Shown in pieces: positions 33,616 to 45,907 of a DNA stretch of 64,000 nt; position 1 is the first letter of the stretch, and each line of letters begins with the position of its first letter. The stretch is from Rhyacophila brunnea (taxonomy: Eukaryota; Arthropoda; Insecta; Trichoptera; Rhyacophilidae), in NCBI GenBank assembly GCA_022495005.1, contig JAGYXB010000518.1:372001-436000 (forward strand), given 5' to 3'. The notes beneath the pieces are model-generated. The model was given only the letters and a program-made list of their open reading frames with translations, did not search any database and had not been told where the DNA came from. The translations under genes were made by a program, and so were the position numbers.

Positions 33616-35330
33616 CACAACATGACGTATTCATAAGTATGTTTGCAAAAGCACATAAAGTTACGTTAGGATATTATAATAAACAGTTGTATTACTTACC
33701 GGGTTTTTAAAATTAACACTCTTCTTTAAGTGAATGTAAATAATTATGTAGTGTAATGTAATTTCACGCTGTTTCTAGAGCTTAAATGTTATTTTTCGAC
33801 CGGTAAAATGCACGTTGTGAAGCAGCATTAACAGGCGCAATAGTAAGTTTTTTCCTTAAATTCAAAATGCGATATGTGAACGGACTTTTACATAAAGTAT
33901 TTTGCAAACCATTTTTTTAATGAAAATACATAGCTTGTTTTGAATTTTTCTGAACCAGCTTTTATATTAGAAAACGGGTTTTACAGGCCCATCCGCCGTG
34001 TCTTATTATATCGCATAGCATAAAATACCGATTTTCGCAAAAAAAGTTTGGTGGATTTTGCAGGCATTGATATTTTTCAATTTTATACAGTACTCTCTCA
34101 CTAATCCGCCACCCCAATAACCAGACAAGTGTCCAATTAGTGAAAGCGGCGGATTATATTGCATACATACAAAATATGATAAAAATTAAAACAGGTATTT
34201 CGTAAAAATAGTTTTTTTTGAGAAATTTGTACTGGCAAATTACGGTTTTATTTATAATCAAAATCAAGTATTATTTACTAAATTATGACCTATGACCAAA
34301 AGCTTCATTTTGTATGTCACGGTTGCATTGGAGCACGGCATAATAATTGTGATGTGGTCCTTGGGCACTTTCCTCCCTGGTACATTACTTTCTTCGCGTT
34401 TTACAAAGGAGAAGTTTCCAAAATAAACCCGTCTCATCTGCGTTGTATACATGTACGCGGCGGACTACTGAATTTGACAATCGAATACCGGCGAATTATA
34501 GAGCTTGATTCTGTGCTTTCAACTAGTAAAAATAACGGCAGATTATATATAGTAGTTGTCGGATAATTGAGCGCCGGATTACTGAGAGTGTACTATAATT
34601 ATAATTCTTCTAGGTATCTACTTAGTAATAATTATATTCCTATTACATGACCATATTGCTTATGAAAGGGTTCCGTGCTCAGAGTAATAATATAATGAGA
34701 GTGACTATTGTTCGGCAAAGTGAAGCCGTGTTTCTCTCATATAATGCACAGTAGAACTACAATTTTATTATTATTAACTTAACTATGAAACGTTATACCA
34801 TCATGTTGCTTCTCAGTACGGCCACCAAATTTAAACACAACATAGTTGAACATATTTTCTACTAAATTAACTAAATCAATTACCACTAATTTTATATTTT
34901 ACACAAAAACAATAAATTTCAGCATGCTCGCAGTTTTTAAATGAATGTAATCATCCAAATCAATATTACTTATTTATCGGCGACGTTTCCAAAAAATATT
35001 TAATTCAGCCGTAGAAATTCTATCTTACTCTAACACATCTTGCGGAGATATAAGGGTGCCGAATGCTTTCTCATTCGCACTTATGTTTCGTTTTTGTTAT
35101 TATAATCAATCATTTATCATAACATTCATAACATTATGATAATTATGTACCATTAAAAATATACATAATCACATGTAATGTCATGTTATGAGTGTTATTG
35201 CACATAAATCGAACATAAACATTTCTGAGGTCAGCAATCAGACATATTATGGAAATAATGAATGAGAATATTACGTATTTGTTTACAGTAAATTTATTTA
35301 AAACTATTTTTAGAGATACATTATTTACTA
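33616..35330. other. Intergenic stretch between mobile elements
   Basis: AT-rich DNA with no recognised gene apart from the MITE at 34088-34595. Open frames here are short and patternless. Confidence 0.5.
34088..34595. mobile_element. Tc1/pogo-like MITE, TA target duplication
   Basis: 508 bp, starting CAGTACTCTCTCACTAATCC and ending with the diverged inverse GGATTACTGAGAGTGTACTA, flanked by TA (34086-34087, 34596-34597). Copies of CGGCGGATTA-like words occur inside. The open frame at 34285-34566 spans its interior and resembles no transposase I know. Confidence 0.7.
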
Positions 35331-35534
35331 TCATGATAAGGGAATTTCAAATATTTTTTTAAGTTTAATTGTTAATTTTGTAGTTGAGATTCTTAAAACT
35401 GCTCGTAAATGTTCATCGGTGATGTTTGATCGTAAAGAGTTTTTATTGATATTCATAATAGAAAATCTTTGTTCACATAAATGTAGGTTACTCCAAAAAG
35501 TCTTCAATGCATTATATGTATATTCAAATTTCAT
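35331..35534 (-). pseudogene. hAT-type transposase C-terminal fragment
   Basis: Minus strand encodes CEQRFSIMNINK followed by ITDEHLRAVLRISTT, matching the C-terminal dimerisation region of hAT-derived proteins of the GTF2IRD2/EPM2AIP1 kind (CEQLFS..K...R...SDEHL...LRI). Only about 67 residues remain and no catalytic part is present nearby. Confidence 0.6.
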
Positions 35535-35835
35535 TTCATTAAAATTTTTTTTTCATTAAAATTTATTTCATCAAATTTCGAATTAAAACGTAGAAAAAAG
35601 TTAACAGAAATACGATTAAAGCGCATGGGCCCCACTGAAATACTTGGTGAGCCGCATGCGAATGGTAGGTATAGATGTTTTATCTTGCAATGTTGCACCA
35701 CCATCTTTCTACGTAGAATAAATAGTAACAAAATTTAAACAAGACGTTATTTCGAATTTGCGTGCAGTGTCAATAGGGACATGCTTCTATAGTAAATCTA
35801 TAGCTGTATTTTTTTCTGTAAATCATGTCCGATAA

Positions 35836-36015
35836 CTCAGTAATTGGTATTAACATTTATGAGCAATGGATGTTAGCCACTTGTTTAATCTATTAGGTCC
35901 ATACTCTAGTCTAAACACACATTGAAAAACAACATGTGTATTTGCCAGACGAATTCGAATCCTGGACCCACGGTTTTATAAACCGACGCGGTAACTGCTC
36001 GGCCATCGTGGGCGC
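35836..36015 (-). repeat. tRNA-headed SINE copy (family member c)
   Basis: Reverse complement reads CGATGGCCGAGCAGTTACCG, then a B-box-like region ending in CGAATTCGTCTGGC, then TATGGACCTAATAGATTAAAC and GTGGCTAACATCCATTGCTC. This matches the copy at 14441-14660 along most of its length. Confidence 0.75.
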
Positions 36016-36304
36016 CATAAATGGATATGGTACCTACCTATGGGTCTATTTTACTTATTATTTATTTATAATATTTTTAACATTATTATTAGAGATCTGA
36101 AGCTACACTCGAATTATGATTGCGGTAGCATACTAGTTTGTTATTAACGTATCCGGAAATTTGTATGTATGCAATTCACCGTATCACACTTCACCGTGAC
36201 ATGTTGTTTCGGAAATATATGGTCGTATATTATAGACCGTCCAACCTCATTGGGTCGTATATTACTGAGATGAAATTCATGTCTAAATAAAATACGGTTC
36301 TTGT

Positions 36305-36389
36305 CGGTTTACAGGAAGCCAGCGGCAAACAAATTTTGAAAATAGCCGATATACTGGATTATTTGTTAGGTTAAGTTAGGTTGGGTTAA
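36305..36389 (+). repeat. Left fragment of the TTAGG-loop MITE family
   Basis: The run ATTTTGAAAATAGCCGATAT and ACTGGATTATTTGTTAGGTT match the left arm of the MITE at 674-891. The Gypsy-type element begins where the TTAGGT loop would be, so the MITE was probably the target; its right arm was not found beyond 47830. Confidence 0.6.
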
Positions 36390-37063
36390 TGACACATACC
36401 TGTTATCAACAGGCTTTTGTTGATTTTTAAACAAAAAGGGGCTGAACCGCTACCCTGATCTCTATAAACAATTGAATAAAACACCTGATCTGGTTCCCTG
36501 CTCAACTACGTTAATATTTCATTCATGAGCAAAGCCTTCGTCCGATGCGTGAAAATCACTTACTGGGCGAAGGTGTAATTAAGATAAATTTTAAAGTATA
36601 AATGATGATGGATGAAAGAGATAATTTTAAGACTAAATATAATATAAAAAATATAGAATTCAAATTTTGTAAATTTTTCCGCGCATTGCGCAACGGTAAA
36701 ATCTTCGCGCTTCCGGCGCCAGGGTCAGGCTCGTGATACCCCGAATCCAAAGATCATCCGATCAGATTTGGCTAATCACGAGGGCTCTTGGTAAGTCGGC
36801 GCGGGCTCGGAGGGATTTCAAAAAAAGGGAACCACGAGAAGAAAAGTTAGTGAGCGTCTGGTTTTCAAACCGTACGGACCTGACGACTACAACTGTAAAA
36901 ACCCAAATATAATTTGTAAAACTAAAAATTAAAAAAAAATATAAGAAGACCACGTTACGAGCACAAAAGACCGTGTTTTATTTCTATTCCAATCGTTTAA
37001 TTTTTTTGTGAATCCGGGGTTCGATCGACACCTGAACTAGCCCCTGGAACCCTGGATATCTCA
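36390..37063 (+). repeat. 5' LTR of the Gypsy-type element
   Basis: 674 bp, uninterrupted. It also serves as the empty-site reference for the insertion in the 3' LTR: TGACACATACC here against the same bases split after TGACACA at 45195. Confidence 0.88.
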
Positions 37064-37072
37064 AATGTCGCC

Positions 37073-37090
37073 TGGCAAGTGAAGCTCGAA
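37073..37090 (+). promoter_or_regulatory. Possible primer-binding site of the Gypsy-type element
   Basis: TGGCAAGTGAAGCTCGAA starts nine bases after the 5' LTR. The TGG start is suitable, but the gap is longer than usual and no tRNA was assigned. Confidence 0.3.
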
Positions 37091-37156
37091 GAATCGCATT
37101 GATTCTTCCGAACCAGCGAAATAAAAATTAAACCCGCGAACGCTAAACAAAAGCTT

Positions 37157-40029
37157 ATGAGTAATCATACTGGGTACCAAGTCGTCGCTATAGGATTTGT
37201 TTCCCGAATAGACCAAATGTCAATTTTACAGGAGACGAAAAACAAATTTCACTGTCGTATATTTTAATATCAGTAGATGTAACAATCATTCTTTCTATAC
37301 TGTATGATTGCAACATTATCTAAGAATAGATTCCAAGAATAATATACTGGTATAAATCATTAAATGCACAGAAAATGCGTTTTATTTACAAGTACTCACT
37401 GTGGATATTCGGGAAATTTTTAGCGCTCTCTTAGAATAATGGATATTCGCGACAAAACATGGACGTTCGGGATTTAAGACCGTAGCGTATTGCTGCACGG
37501 CCCACAGATTACTGAGTGGTCAAAAAGTACGCGCCTCAAATGTTATATTTATTTACACGATAATTGTTAATAATTACCTCTACTATTTAAATACTTAATG
37601 ATCGTAATTACCCAAGTTCGTATGTAATAATAACACGCGGCAATCGCTTTTTTCGGTTTTTTTTCGGATTAAGTAATAAAATAGTTTTTAAGTAATTAAC
37701 TATTTTTTTATTGAACGAATATTTCACAAGATTTAAGAATGTACCATTCTAATAATTGAACATACTTACATAATTTTTTTAAATCACTTCTGAGAAAATA
37801 TATTATAAGGTATCTACTACTTCAATTACTAACCGACGTCACGGTCATTTCTCCAATATTTTATGATGGTACTTACTCGTACTTGCTAACAATTTTATAT
37901 TAATACTTTTTCCAAAAAAAAAAAATCTATTTATATATATCTGTATATTATTATATATATATATTTCTATAATTGACAATTAAACTTATTACAAACCACC
38001 AAATAAATATTATATTTATTTACTATTGTAAGGAACAACAACACAAAATAATGGCATGTATAAATTAATTACCATTGGCTGCTAATATTAGGTAGGTACC
38101 AATATCCTAAGTATATAATATCCACCAAATAAATAGTTACTAACATACATATTAAATTAAAATATTAATTATCAGCGCATTCAAAAATAAATAATAGCAT
38201 CGCCTTTATTTTCATAGAAATACCTAGATTAAAAGTAAAATAAAGACAAACAATGTTTGATTAATAATAATTTGAAATAATAATTATTTTTTACGTCATA
38301 GTAGTTGCCGGGTCATACTGTAGAATTCATATAACCGTTGAGATTTTGTGTCATTTATCAAAACAAAATGCAGTTATTTAGGTTGAAATACTCACTTCCA
38401 CAACTCTATTGTAAGTTCAGGGCGAACTGGTGGTGTATCAGCTATGAATGATCTCTTCAAATTTGATGAATTCACTATTAAAACAATAGTAACGTTAAAA
38501 ACAATATCAATAAGACGAAATTTGAAAGAAGTCTCCGGACGGCCGAAAAATATGACAGTGGGCGTGATTGTTTTAGAGCTAGACAGCGTGAATGTGCGAG
38601 CGAGATGCACAGCGTGAGCGCGGTTTGATTGGCTAAAGTCATATTCGGGAAATAAACACTCAGCCAGAGATATATTTCGACCGAAATTAACTTGGATATT
38701 CAGGTACGAATAGTTGGACATTCGGGAGAACACCACGGAGTAATTGTAACTTAACATGGCGTATTCGGGTTTTTTAAAAAAATATCTCTGTTCCTAGATA
38801 AAAATATATTGTTTTATAAATGATTTCGGTAGAGTTCGATAAAAAAAATTGAACTGCATTAAAATGTCGATTTCGACAAAAATGGATATTCGGGAAACAA
38901 ATCCTATAGCGACGAAGTGTTAACGAGATCCAGGAGCCGGAACAACCAAGAAATGGCTAACGAAAAAGACTCCGACGTGACCCTCATTGACGAAGAAATG
39001 CTGTCTCCAACATCAAACCGGGAGAGCCCTCCTCTGGTGTTCGAAATGAGGCCGCATGAGGACGTGAATTTTCCGACTGCAGCGTCATCGACAGCCCTGA
39101 AGCCTATGTCAGAAGCAGTGTCGGTCACACCACAATTGTACCAACCTTGGGGTTTGAAGCCGGAGCTCGAAGTCTTCTACTCGGGACACCCACTATATCA
39201 GGTGTCAGATTTCATCAAAGGGTGTGAGGCGTACTTCGCCGCAGCTAAGAGCCCGCCCGAAAGTTGGACGGGACTCGCGCCAAATCGATTAAGAGATGAG
39301 GCAAAAACATGGGGGAAGACGATATCTTCAAATACCTGCTGGCAGTCATTTATTCACCTGCTGCGCCAGCAGTTCGAATCGTCCCTCAAACGTTGCCAAC
39401 AACGGACGGAACTGCAGAACTTGGTACAACGACCGGATGAAGATGTCTTCGGGTATTTGTTAAACAGGAAGGATCTGGCGACAATATTGCTACCATATTA
39501 TATCCCTGGGAAAGAACTTGGTGAATTATTTTTCGACTTGCTAAGTGAAAGGGATCAACTGCGGGTGGGCCAAGCAGGCTGGTCGAACCTGGACGAATTA
39601 CTGGTGGTGGCTCAACGCCTTATACCAATTACAATCAGACCTCCAGTAGCGATAGCCACACGATCGGGACGAAAAGAATGCGGCTGCCTATGCGACTGTA
39701 ATCAAAACCTAGAACAGTCGAGCGCACGCCCAAAGCCACGTCAACAAATATTTAAGGCTGAGACACGCCCTGAACTGCCTCCGCATCCACTAGAATCGAC
39801 AAATGATAATCAAGCCAGAACCTCAAACGGAGCCTTCCTAGCTCGAGGAGTACAACAGCGGAGAGGTAATTTCCATGGCGGAAATCGCACACCACTCTAC
39901 GATGCGAATGGAGTGCGTAAATGCCAATACTGCGAATTTGGGTATCACCAGAATCATACGTGTCCAAACTACCCTACGTGGAAACGAAATCAGGAATGGA
40001 GACCGAGGGAAACGGAGCAAGAACATTGA
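37157..40029 (+). pseudogene. gag: gag of the Gypsy-type element, split by a TIR transposon
   Basis: An ATG at 37157 opens a frame of eight codons that runs into the transposon at 37182. The same frame continues after the right AG duplication (38916-38917) to a TGA at 40027-40029. The main part is 370 codons: a basic head (LTRSRSR), a capsid-like region (KPELEVFYSGHP...WTGLAPNRLRDEAKTW...LSERDQLRVGQAGW) and a zinc knuckle CQYCEFGYHQNHTC (C-x2-C-x4-H-x4-C) near 39922-39963. Apart from the insertion the frame is intact. After the TGA (followed by AGA) the frame is open for 65 more codons. Confidence 0.85.
37182..38915. mobile_element. TIR transposon copy 1 (unassigned family, 2-bp TSD)
   Basis: 1734 bp with perfect 29-bp terminal inverted repeats starting TCGTCGCTATAGGATTTG, flanked by AG on both sides (37180-37181, 38916-38917). 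ATTCGGGA-like words recur in the subterminal 300 bp at both ends. No transposase frame, so non-autonomous. It interrupts gag after the eighth codon. Confidence 0.88.
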
Positions 40030-40198
40030 AGAGGCGCCGGAGAACCGAGAAGCCGCCTTGAGCTCTCGAGGAGGCCTCGTGATCCTGCGGATGCCACCTA
40101 CAATGGTATTCAAGAAAACAGTGATAAGTGTTGTGACCGGGACTCCCTTACGGCGCCCGTGAAACCTAGTGATAAGTTCTGTACACTAGAGGATGAAC

Positions 40199-40441
40199 CA
40201 CGGAAGTCCAGTTTTTACCGTTTCTGAGTTAAATATGCAGAAAAGTTTATTTTATTTCATTACACAAATGAATGAAACACCGAAGTCCATAAGTAGTAAA
40301 TTAACCGATATAGCTAATTAAAAAATCACTGAAGTCCAATTCACTTTAGTGCATTAACAACGGGTGTCCTTTTTACGATGTTTATGCTCTAAGAAAAATG
40401 TTAATAAACCATTATAATAATTCCATAAACACGGAAGTCCA
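40199..40441 (+). repeat. Four copies of CACNGAAGTCCA between gag and pol
   Basis: CACGGAAGTCCA at 40199, CACCGAAGTCCA at 40278, CACTGAAGTCCA at 40327 and CACGGAAGTCCA at 40430. Only the fourth base varies. They lie in the AT-rich gag-pol spacer on the coding strand; no match was noticed in the gag-only element. Confidence 0.8.
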
Positions 40442-40481
40442 ACAAACGTTAGGTAGGTACATATTATTATCTATACTATAA

Positions 40482-43400
40482 TTTTCGTTTTTTTACATTA
40501 CGGCGTACGAAAACGTACCACCAAAGAAGATCGCTATTGCCAATAGTTTTAGTGATACCTTAGTGAATAATAATAATTTTGTGGTTAATAAATTAGATGT
40601 TTTAAATAAATGTTTAATTCATAAAAGTGTGAAATATAATTACAAAAATTCAGCGTTAAATAAAAACGTGAACGGTAATAGCGTTCAATCACTGTGTAGA
40701 AATAGTTTTAGTAGTGTAAATAATTTAAAATACGGGGTACAAGACGACGTGGCCTCTGCTGGGGTATGTGTGTCTGGGTATGGGGTCAGCTCATATAACG
40801 GAGGGGCGCCCCTTCTCAAACTGCCCTTGAGCATCCACGGAGTAACCAGACGTCACGAGGCCGTCGTCGATACTGGAGCCACGAGAACTCTCGTATGGAA
40901 GACATTGGTATGCCCACCATACAAAGCTAAGGGCGCTCCTCAAACACTCGTTACCGCGAGTGGCGAAGCTTTGAGTACAAGCGGGGATGTTTTACTCAGT
41001 GGACATTTACGCGATAGCCCCATGGAATTCGATGCTCTCGCCTTGAATAATTTGCATGTCGATCTTCTCATCGGCATGGATTGGCTGGACAAACAAGAAG
41101 CGGTCATTGACATGAAGCGTCGCTGTATACACTTTGGAAACCACACACGACAAACGGTACACTGCCAGCCAGCAAGAGCGCCATTACCTAACGAGCAAAT
41201 TGCGCGCGCGCGCGTTGCTTTAACTAAAGTTATGACGGACTTTAGCGACCGGTTTGCCGAACACGGACCACCGAGTAGAACCACAGAGTTTCAGATTCAT
41301 TTAAAGGATACTACACCCTTCAGGTTGGGACCTTTTAGACAATCCGAAAATAAGAGAAGACAAATTCAAGAAAGCGTGCAGCAGATGCCTGCGGACGGTG
41401 TAATAGAGCCTAGCAAATCTCCGTACTGCTCTTATGTGCATTTAGTACCCAAACGCGACGGTACCACTGGTTTTGTGTGGATTACCGAAAACTCAACGCC
41501 CTCACTTAAGAGGGGGCCTACTACTCTGCCTCTTATTTTAGAGACACTTAAAGACCTAGGCACTGTAACCATTTTTAGCAGCTTAGATTTGCGTTGTGGC
41601 TACTGGCAAGTAAGACTTGATAAAGATACCCGACCACTGACAGCTTTCGCTACGGCTGATGGTAGCTGCTATCACTTCAACGTCTTACCATTTGGTTTGC
41701 AAGGCGCCTGCGGCGCATTTCAGCGATTCATGAGCCAAGAGGTGCTGGTCGGACTTATAAACAATATATGCTTAGTCTATTTTGACGACATTATTGTGTA
41801 TAGTCGGTCGTGGGAGGACCACGTGAACCATTTACGAAATTGGTATTTGAAAGACTACAATACCATGAACTAAGAGTGGCTCCGAAGAAGTGCCAAATTG
41901 GTCTCAGAAAGGTCGACTACCTTGGGCACCACATTACAGCTACCAGAAATGAACCATATTTGCATCACCTGCTAGAAGTAGAAGCGGCAACCCAGCCCAC
42001 AACTAGGAAGGAGGTGCGCAGCTTTCTAGGATTATGCGGGTGGTTACGGAAGTACATACCTAGATTTGCTGAAATAGCTGTCCCTCTAACACAATTACTT
42101 AGAACAACGGTAAAATTTCACTGGACTAATGAAGCCACGGACGCTTTCAAAAAAATGAAAGAGGCCATGAAACAACCACTAAAGCTGGCCAGACCGGACT
42201 TCGAAAGGCCATTTTGCCTACAGACGGACGCTTCGGGACGTGGGATTGCGGCCGTACTGTTCCAATGGAAACAGGACGGTGGACGCGATGTCATAGCCTA
42301 TGCGAGTAGACGCGTGAATGAAGTCGAGAGTAGGTATCACAGCAATGAACTTGAAACCCTGGCGGCGGTTTTCGGTATTACAAAATATTGGGGATACCTC
42401 GAGGATCAAAAGTTCACGCTGATTACCGATAACCGAGCACTCACTTGGCTAAATACGGCAAAAAATCATAAGGGTAAATTAGCCCGGTGGGCGATGCTCT
42501 TGAGCGAGTTTCGTTTTGATACGGAACATTGCCCAGGCGTTGAAAACCAACTGGCCGATCACTTTTCAAGATTTCCTCAGGGACCAGCAGCTAGCGATGA
42601 GGACGCAGAGGAAATAAACAAACGAATGGAAGCACCCACGCGGAAACCCGCACCAGTGACAGCAATGTTGCTCACAACGGTTGCGCTGCGACAAAGAATT
42701 ATTGATAAACAGCAAACGGATGCGACGATACGAGACTTAATACGACGTATAAATTCCAATGCCAGGCCGAGTAGAGGACTCGCCGGCCTGATTGTGAAAA
42801 ACGGTATATTGGTACGAGTAAGCGAACGTCAAGCGCAACAAATCATAGTGCCGGCCTCGCTTAAAAAAAGGTTATGAAGATTTTTCACGACGAAAACGGT
42901 CACCCAGAATCATTGGAGACCGACTACGCTATCCGTGATGAATTCGTGTGGCGCAGGCGTAGACGTGAAGTGGAAGCTTACGTATGGGCATGTGGCATAT
43001 GTGCCACCCGGATGCGTGGTGCGTTGCAACTTAGGGCAGCTGAAACTTCCCACGTGGAAGCTAAGCGGCCGTGGGAGATCCTGGCATTGGACCTAATGGG
43101 ACCTTATCCGACCACGCGTTTGAAAAACTGATTTATTTTGGTGATCACCGACCTATTTTCGCGGTGGACGGAAGCCTTTCCGTTGCGATCGGCGGTGGTA
43201 TCGAATATCATCCCTATGGTGCGCGAACAAATCATCCTACGTTATGCAAGCCCACAATGGAACTCAATTTAGTCACCCGGCATGGCTAGCAGCTTTGTAG
43301 GAATGGGACTGTTTGCAGTCGACCGCTATTTACTGTCCCAGACAAAATCCAGCTGAGCGCCGTAACCAGGAGATTAAAAAGGGTTGCGTATTCGGTTGGC

Positions 43401-44435
43401 AGGCCTTGAGCAAAATACGTGGGATAAACATCTCGCGGACATAATGGGTGATTTACGATGCCGACGCAATGCAGCAACAGGATTCACCCTGCCGAAGTAC
43501 TTTGGGGGTCAAAAATGTGTAGGCCCGGATATTGGTCTAATTCATTGATATCTAGAGAAACTAACGTGATTGAGCGAAACTGTGACGAAATGAACGCTGC
43601 TGTTCTAGCCAACCAATAAACTTATTTCCAGCGAAGAAGGCGAAATCAAACAACCGAAGCACCAACTTATCAAGTGGGGGACTCTGTCTACATAAAGGAA
43701 TACCCTAAAACCAGATCAGGTGCCTGTGCGGGATTACATCCAAAATGGACAGGGCCTCACAAGATTATTTGGAAAGTTGGTAGAACATTGTATTATGTGG
43801 AGCGACGTGGCCGTCCTTACAAATTCCACGTGGACCAGATTCGGAAACATCATTCTCCTGTAGAGATTGAAGAAGAAGAGGACGTCTATAACAAAGACGA
43901 AGATGATTTGGATGTACCGAGGGGGTCGCCTTTTGAAGTAAACGACCCTGAAGGCGTAACTGGACAATTTGAGACGCCGGCGCTCGGTGAAGAGGGAATC
44001 GATCACTCCCCGCTCTCGTCGCCAGCAAGCAGTGAATCTACGGACGTATTGCCTGAAGAACTTCGTGACACGCCTGGTGATGCTCCTGAAGTACTACCAA
44101 TCATAAAGGGAGTGAAGAAGAAGAAATAGAAAAGGATACTTGCGGCTAAAAACCATCCTACTACCGGTGAGAAAGCCATGCCGTCAACGAGCCTAGCAGT
44201 TGTGCCACTTAACGATGCTTTTTCCACAGTGATAGGAACGGGTGCAAGCACAGTATCTGCCCATGAGGTGATGCTACAAAGACCAGCAGACGAATGGGAA
44301 ACTTTCCACAGAAAGATATCCGCTGCTCGGGACGAGCCTGACCCAGTGGTAACGCCACTATCTCGCCCTCGTCACGAAGGCAGACGACGCCCGGCTAGGT
44401 ACGCTCCTATAGCGCCAAAAAAAAGAAGTGCGTAA
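40482..44435 (+). pseudogene. pol: pol of the Gypsy-type element: protease, RT, RNase H, integrase (frameshifted)
   Basis: First open block 40482-41873: Asn/Lys-rich linker, aspartic protease (AVVDTGATRTLV near 40861), and reverse transcriptase with LDLRCGYWQVRL and YFDDIIVYS. A frameshift near 41840 moves to 41845-42877: the RT end (APKKCQIGLRKVDYLGHHI), RNase H (LQTDASGRGIAAVL, ITDNRALTW). Another shift at about 42874 leads to the integrase zinc finger (H...H...CGICA) and core start (LALDLMGPYPTT, then VITDLFSRWTEAFPL in a further frame). From 43250 to 43670 the core is unreadable. The integrase tail with a GPY/F-like module (PKWTGPHKIIWKV) is open at 43674-44129, and a single stop separates an open tail to 44435. 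Pol cannot be expressed whole. Confidence 0.87.
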
Positions 44436-45188
44436 CGAAATAATAATTCCGAACGAGGGCCAAACGTCTAAGAATGTGGCCCCTCGGAATACAAAAAAAC
44501 TGGACAGCCCAAGAGTCGAAGACTGCAGCTCCGCGATCTCTCCGCTGACTAGTATAAAAGAACGAATAAAATAACAAAATACATTACGAAAACAAAATCA
44601 CACAAAATAAACGCGAGACATTACAAGAGAAAAATAAATAAGGAAAATAAATCAAACTATGACTTATTCAGGAGCATTGTTTTGAGCAGGAAAATAGTAA
44701 TTAAAATAAATATAGAAACAATACATAAAGTTAGTTGTATAGAGTTTTATGTAAGAATAGTTAGATTGTAGTTGTATTTAGAATATTAAACCGTTATAAC
44801 ACGTACCCGACAGATTATCCAGGTATGAGGCATGTGGCCGTGTGATCAGAATGTACGCCGAATCCGCAGATAGGGGGGATAAAATAGCTTGTTGTCCCCG
44901 CATCGGTCTATACTGATGCCTACATCCGTAAACTCCGACGGTTGGTCAAGTTAGTCACCTGATCACATGAAATCCGGCTTAACAAAAACATAGGGCCGAA
45001 TTCCTTGATAACCTGTCTGGATAGGTATTAATAAAATATAAATGTTGATCTCCGAAGCTGGAATCCATCTACCTACTTGAATATATTATTGTTTTGTTAA
45101 ATTATATACTTAATATATGAACAGGGAACGCGATAGGTGATCAGTGAGATCAGGGCATGCCCTTCGGCTCCACTTTCAAAGGGGCGAA
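44436..45188 (+). other. 3' untranslated part of the Gypsy-type element
   Basis: No open frame of note between the pol tail and the 3' LTR. It ends in a purine-rich tract. No env-like frame with signal peptide or membrane segments was seen. Confidence 0.6.
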
Positions 45189-45803
45189 TGACACATCGTC
45201 GCTATAGGATTTGTTTCCCGAATATCCAATTTTGTCGAAATCGACATTTTAATGCAGTTCAATTTCTTTTATCGAACTCTACCGAAATCATTTATAAAAA
45301 CAATATATTTTTATCTAGGAACAGAGATATTTTTTTTAAAAACCCGAATACGCCATGTTAGGTTACAATTTCACCGTGGTGTTCTCCCGAATGTCCAACT
45401 ATTTGTACCTGAATATCCAAATCAATTTCGGTCGAAATAGATCTCTGGCTGAGTTTTTATTTCCCGAATATGACTTTTAGCCAATCAAACCGCGCTGACG
45501 CCATGCATCTCACTCCCACATTCACGCTGTCTAGTTCTAAAACAATCACGCCCACTTTCATATTTTTCGGCCGCCCGGAGTCCTCTTTCAAAGTTCGTCT
45601 TATTGATATTGTTTTTAAACTAACTATTGTTTTAATAGTGAATTCATCAAATTTGAAGAGATCATTCATAGCTGATACATCACCAGTTCGCCCTGAACTT
45701 ACAGTAGAGTTATGGAAGTGAGTATTTTAACCTAAATAACTGCATTTTGTTTTGATAAATGACACAAAATCCCCAACGGTTATATGATAGATAGATAGAT
45801 TAT

Positions 45804-45907
45804 AGATAATGAGATTTTAATTGCCCCCTTTAAAATGCACGTTAATTACATCGATCGGCCGCCTGGTCATTACGCACCGTGTGCGTCTTCCGCGTCCAAA
45901 GTATTAA
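45804..45907 (+). repeat. 104-bp dispersed cassette, copy 2
   Basis: Two mismatches against 21141-21244. In copy 1 of the TIR element the equivalent place (between CAACGGTTATATGA and ATTAATCAAACATTG, read on the reverse strand) holds unrelated sequence of about 68 bp. Confidence 0.8.

Noticed and set aside
38392..38757. Minus-strand open frame in TIR transposon copy 1, with a related frame at 45470-45721 in copy 2, both ending before a GTGAGT donor-like site
   Set aside because: Differences between the two copies change amino acids as freely as silent sites by eye, and no transposase motif is present. It is more likely chance than a gene, although a captured exon is not fully excluded.
40940..41284. 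Antisense open frame across the protease region
   Set aside because: It is the complement of a conserved coding region on the other strand and has no domain of its own.
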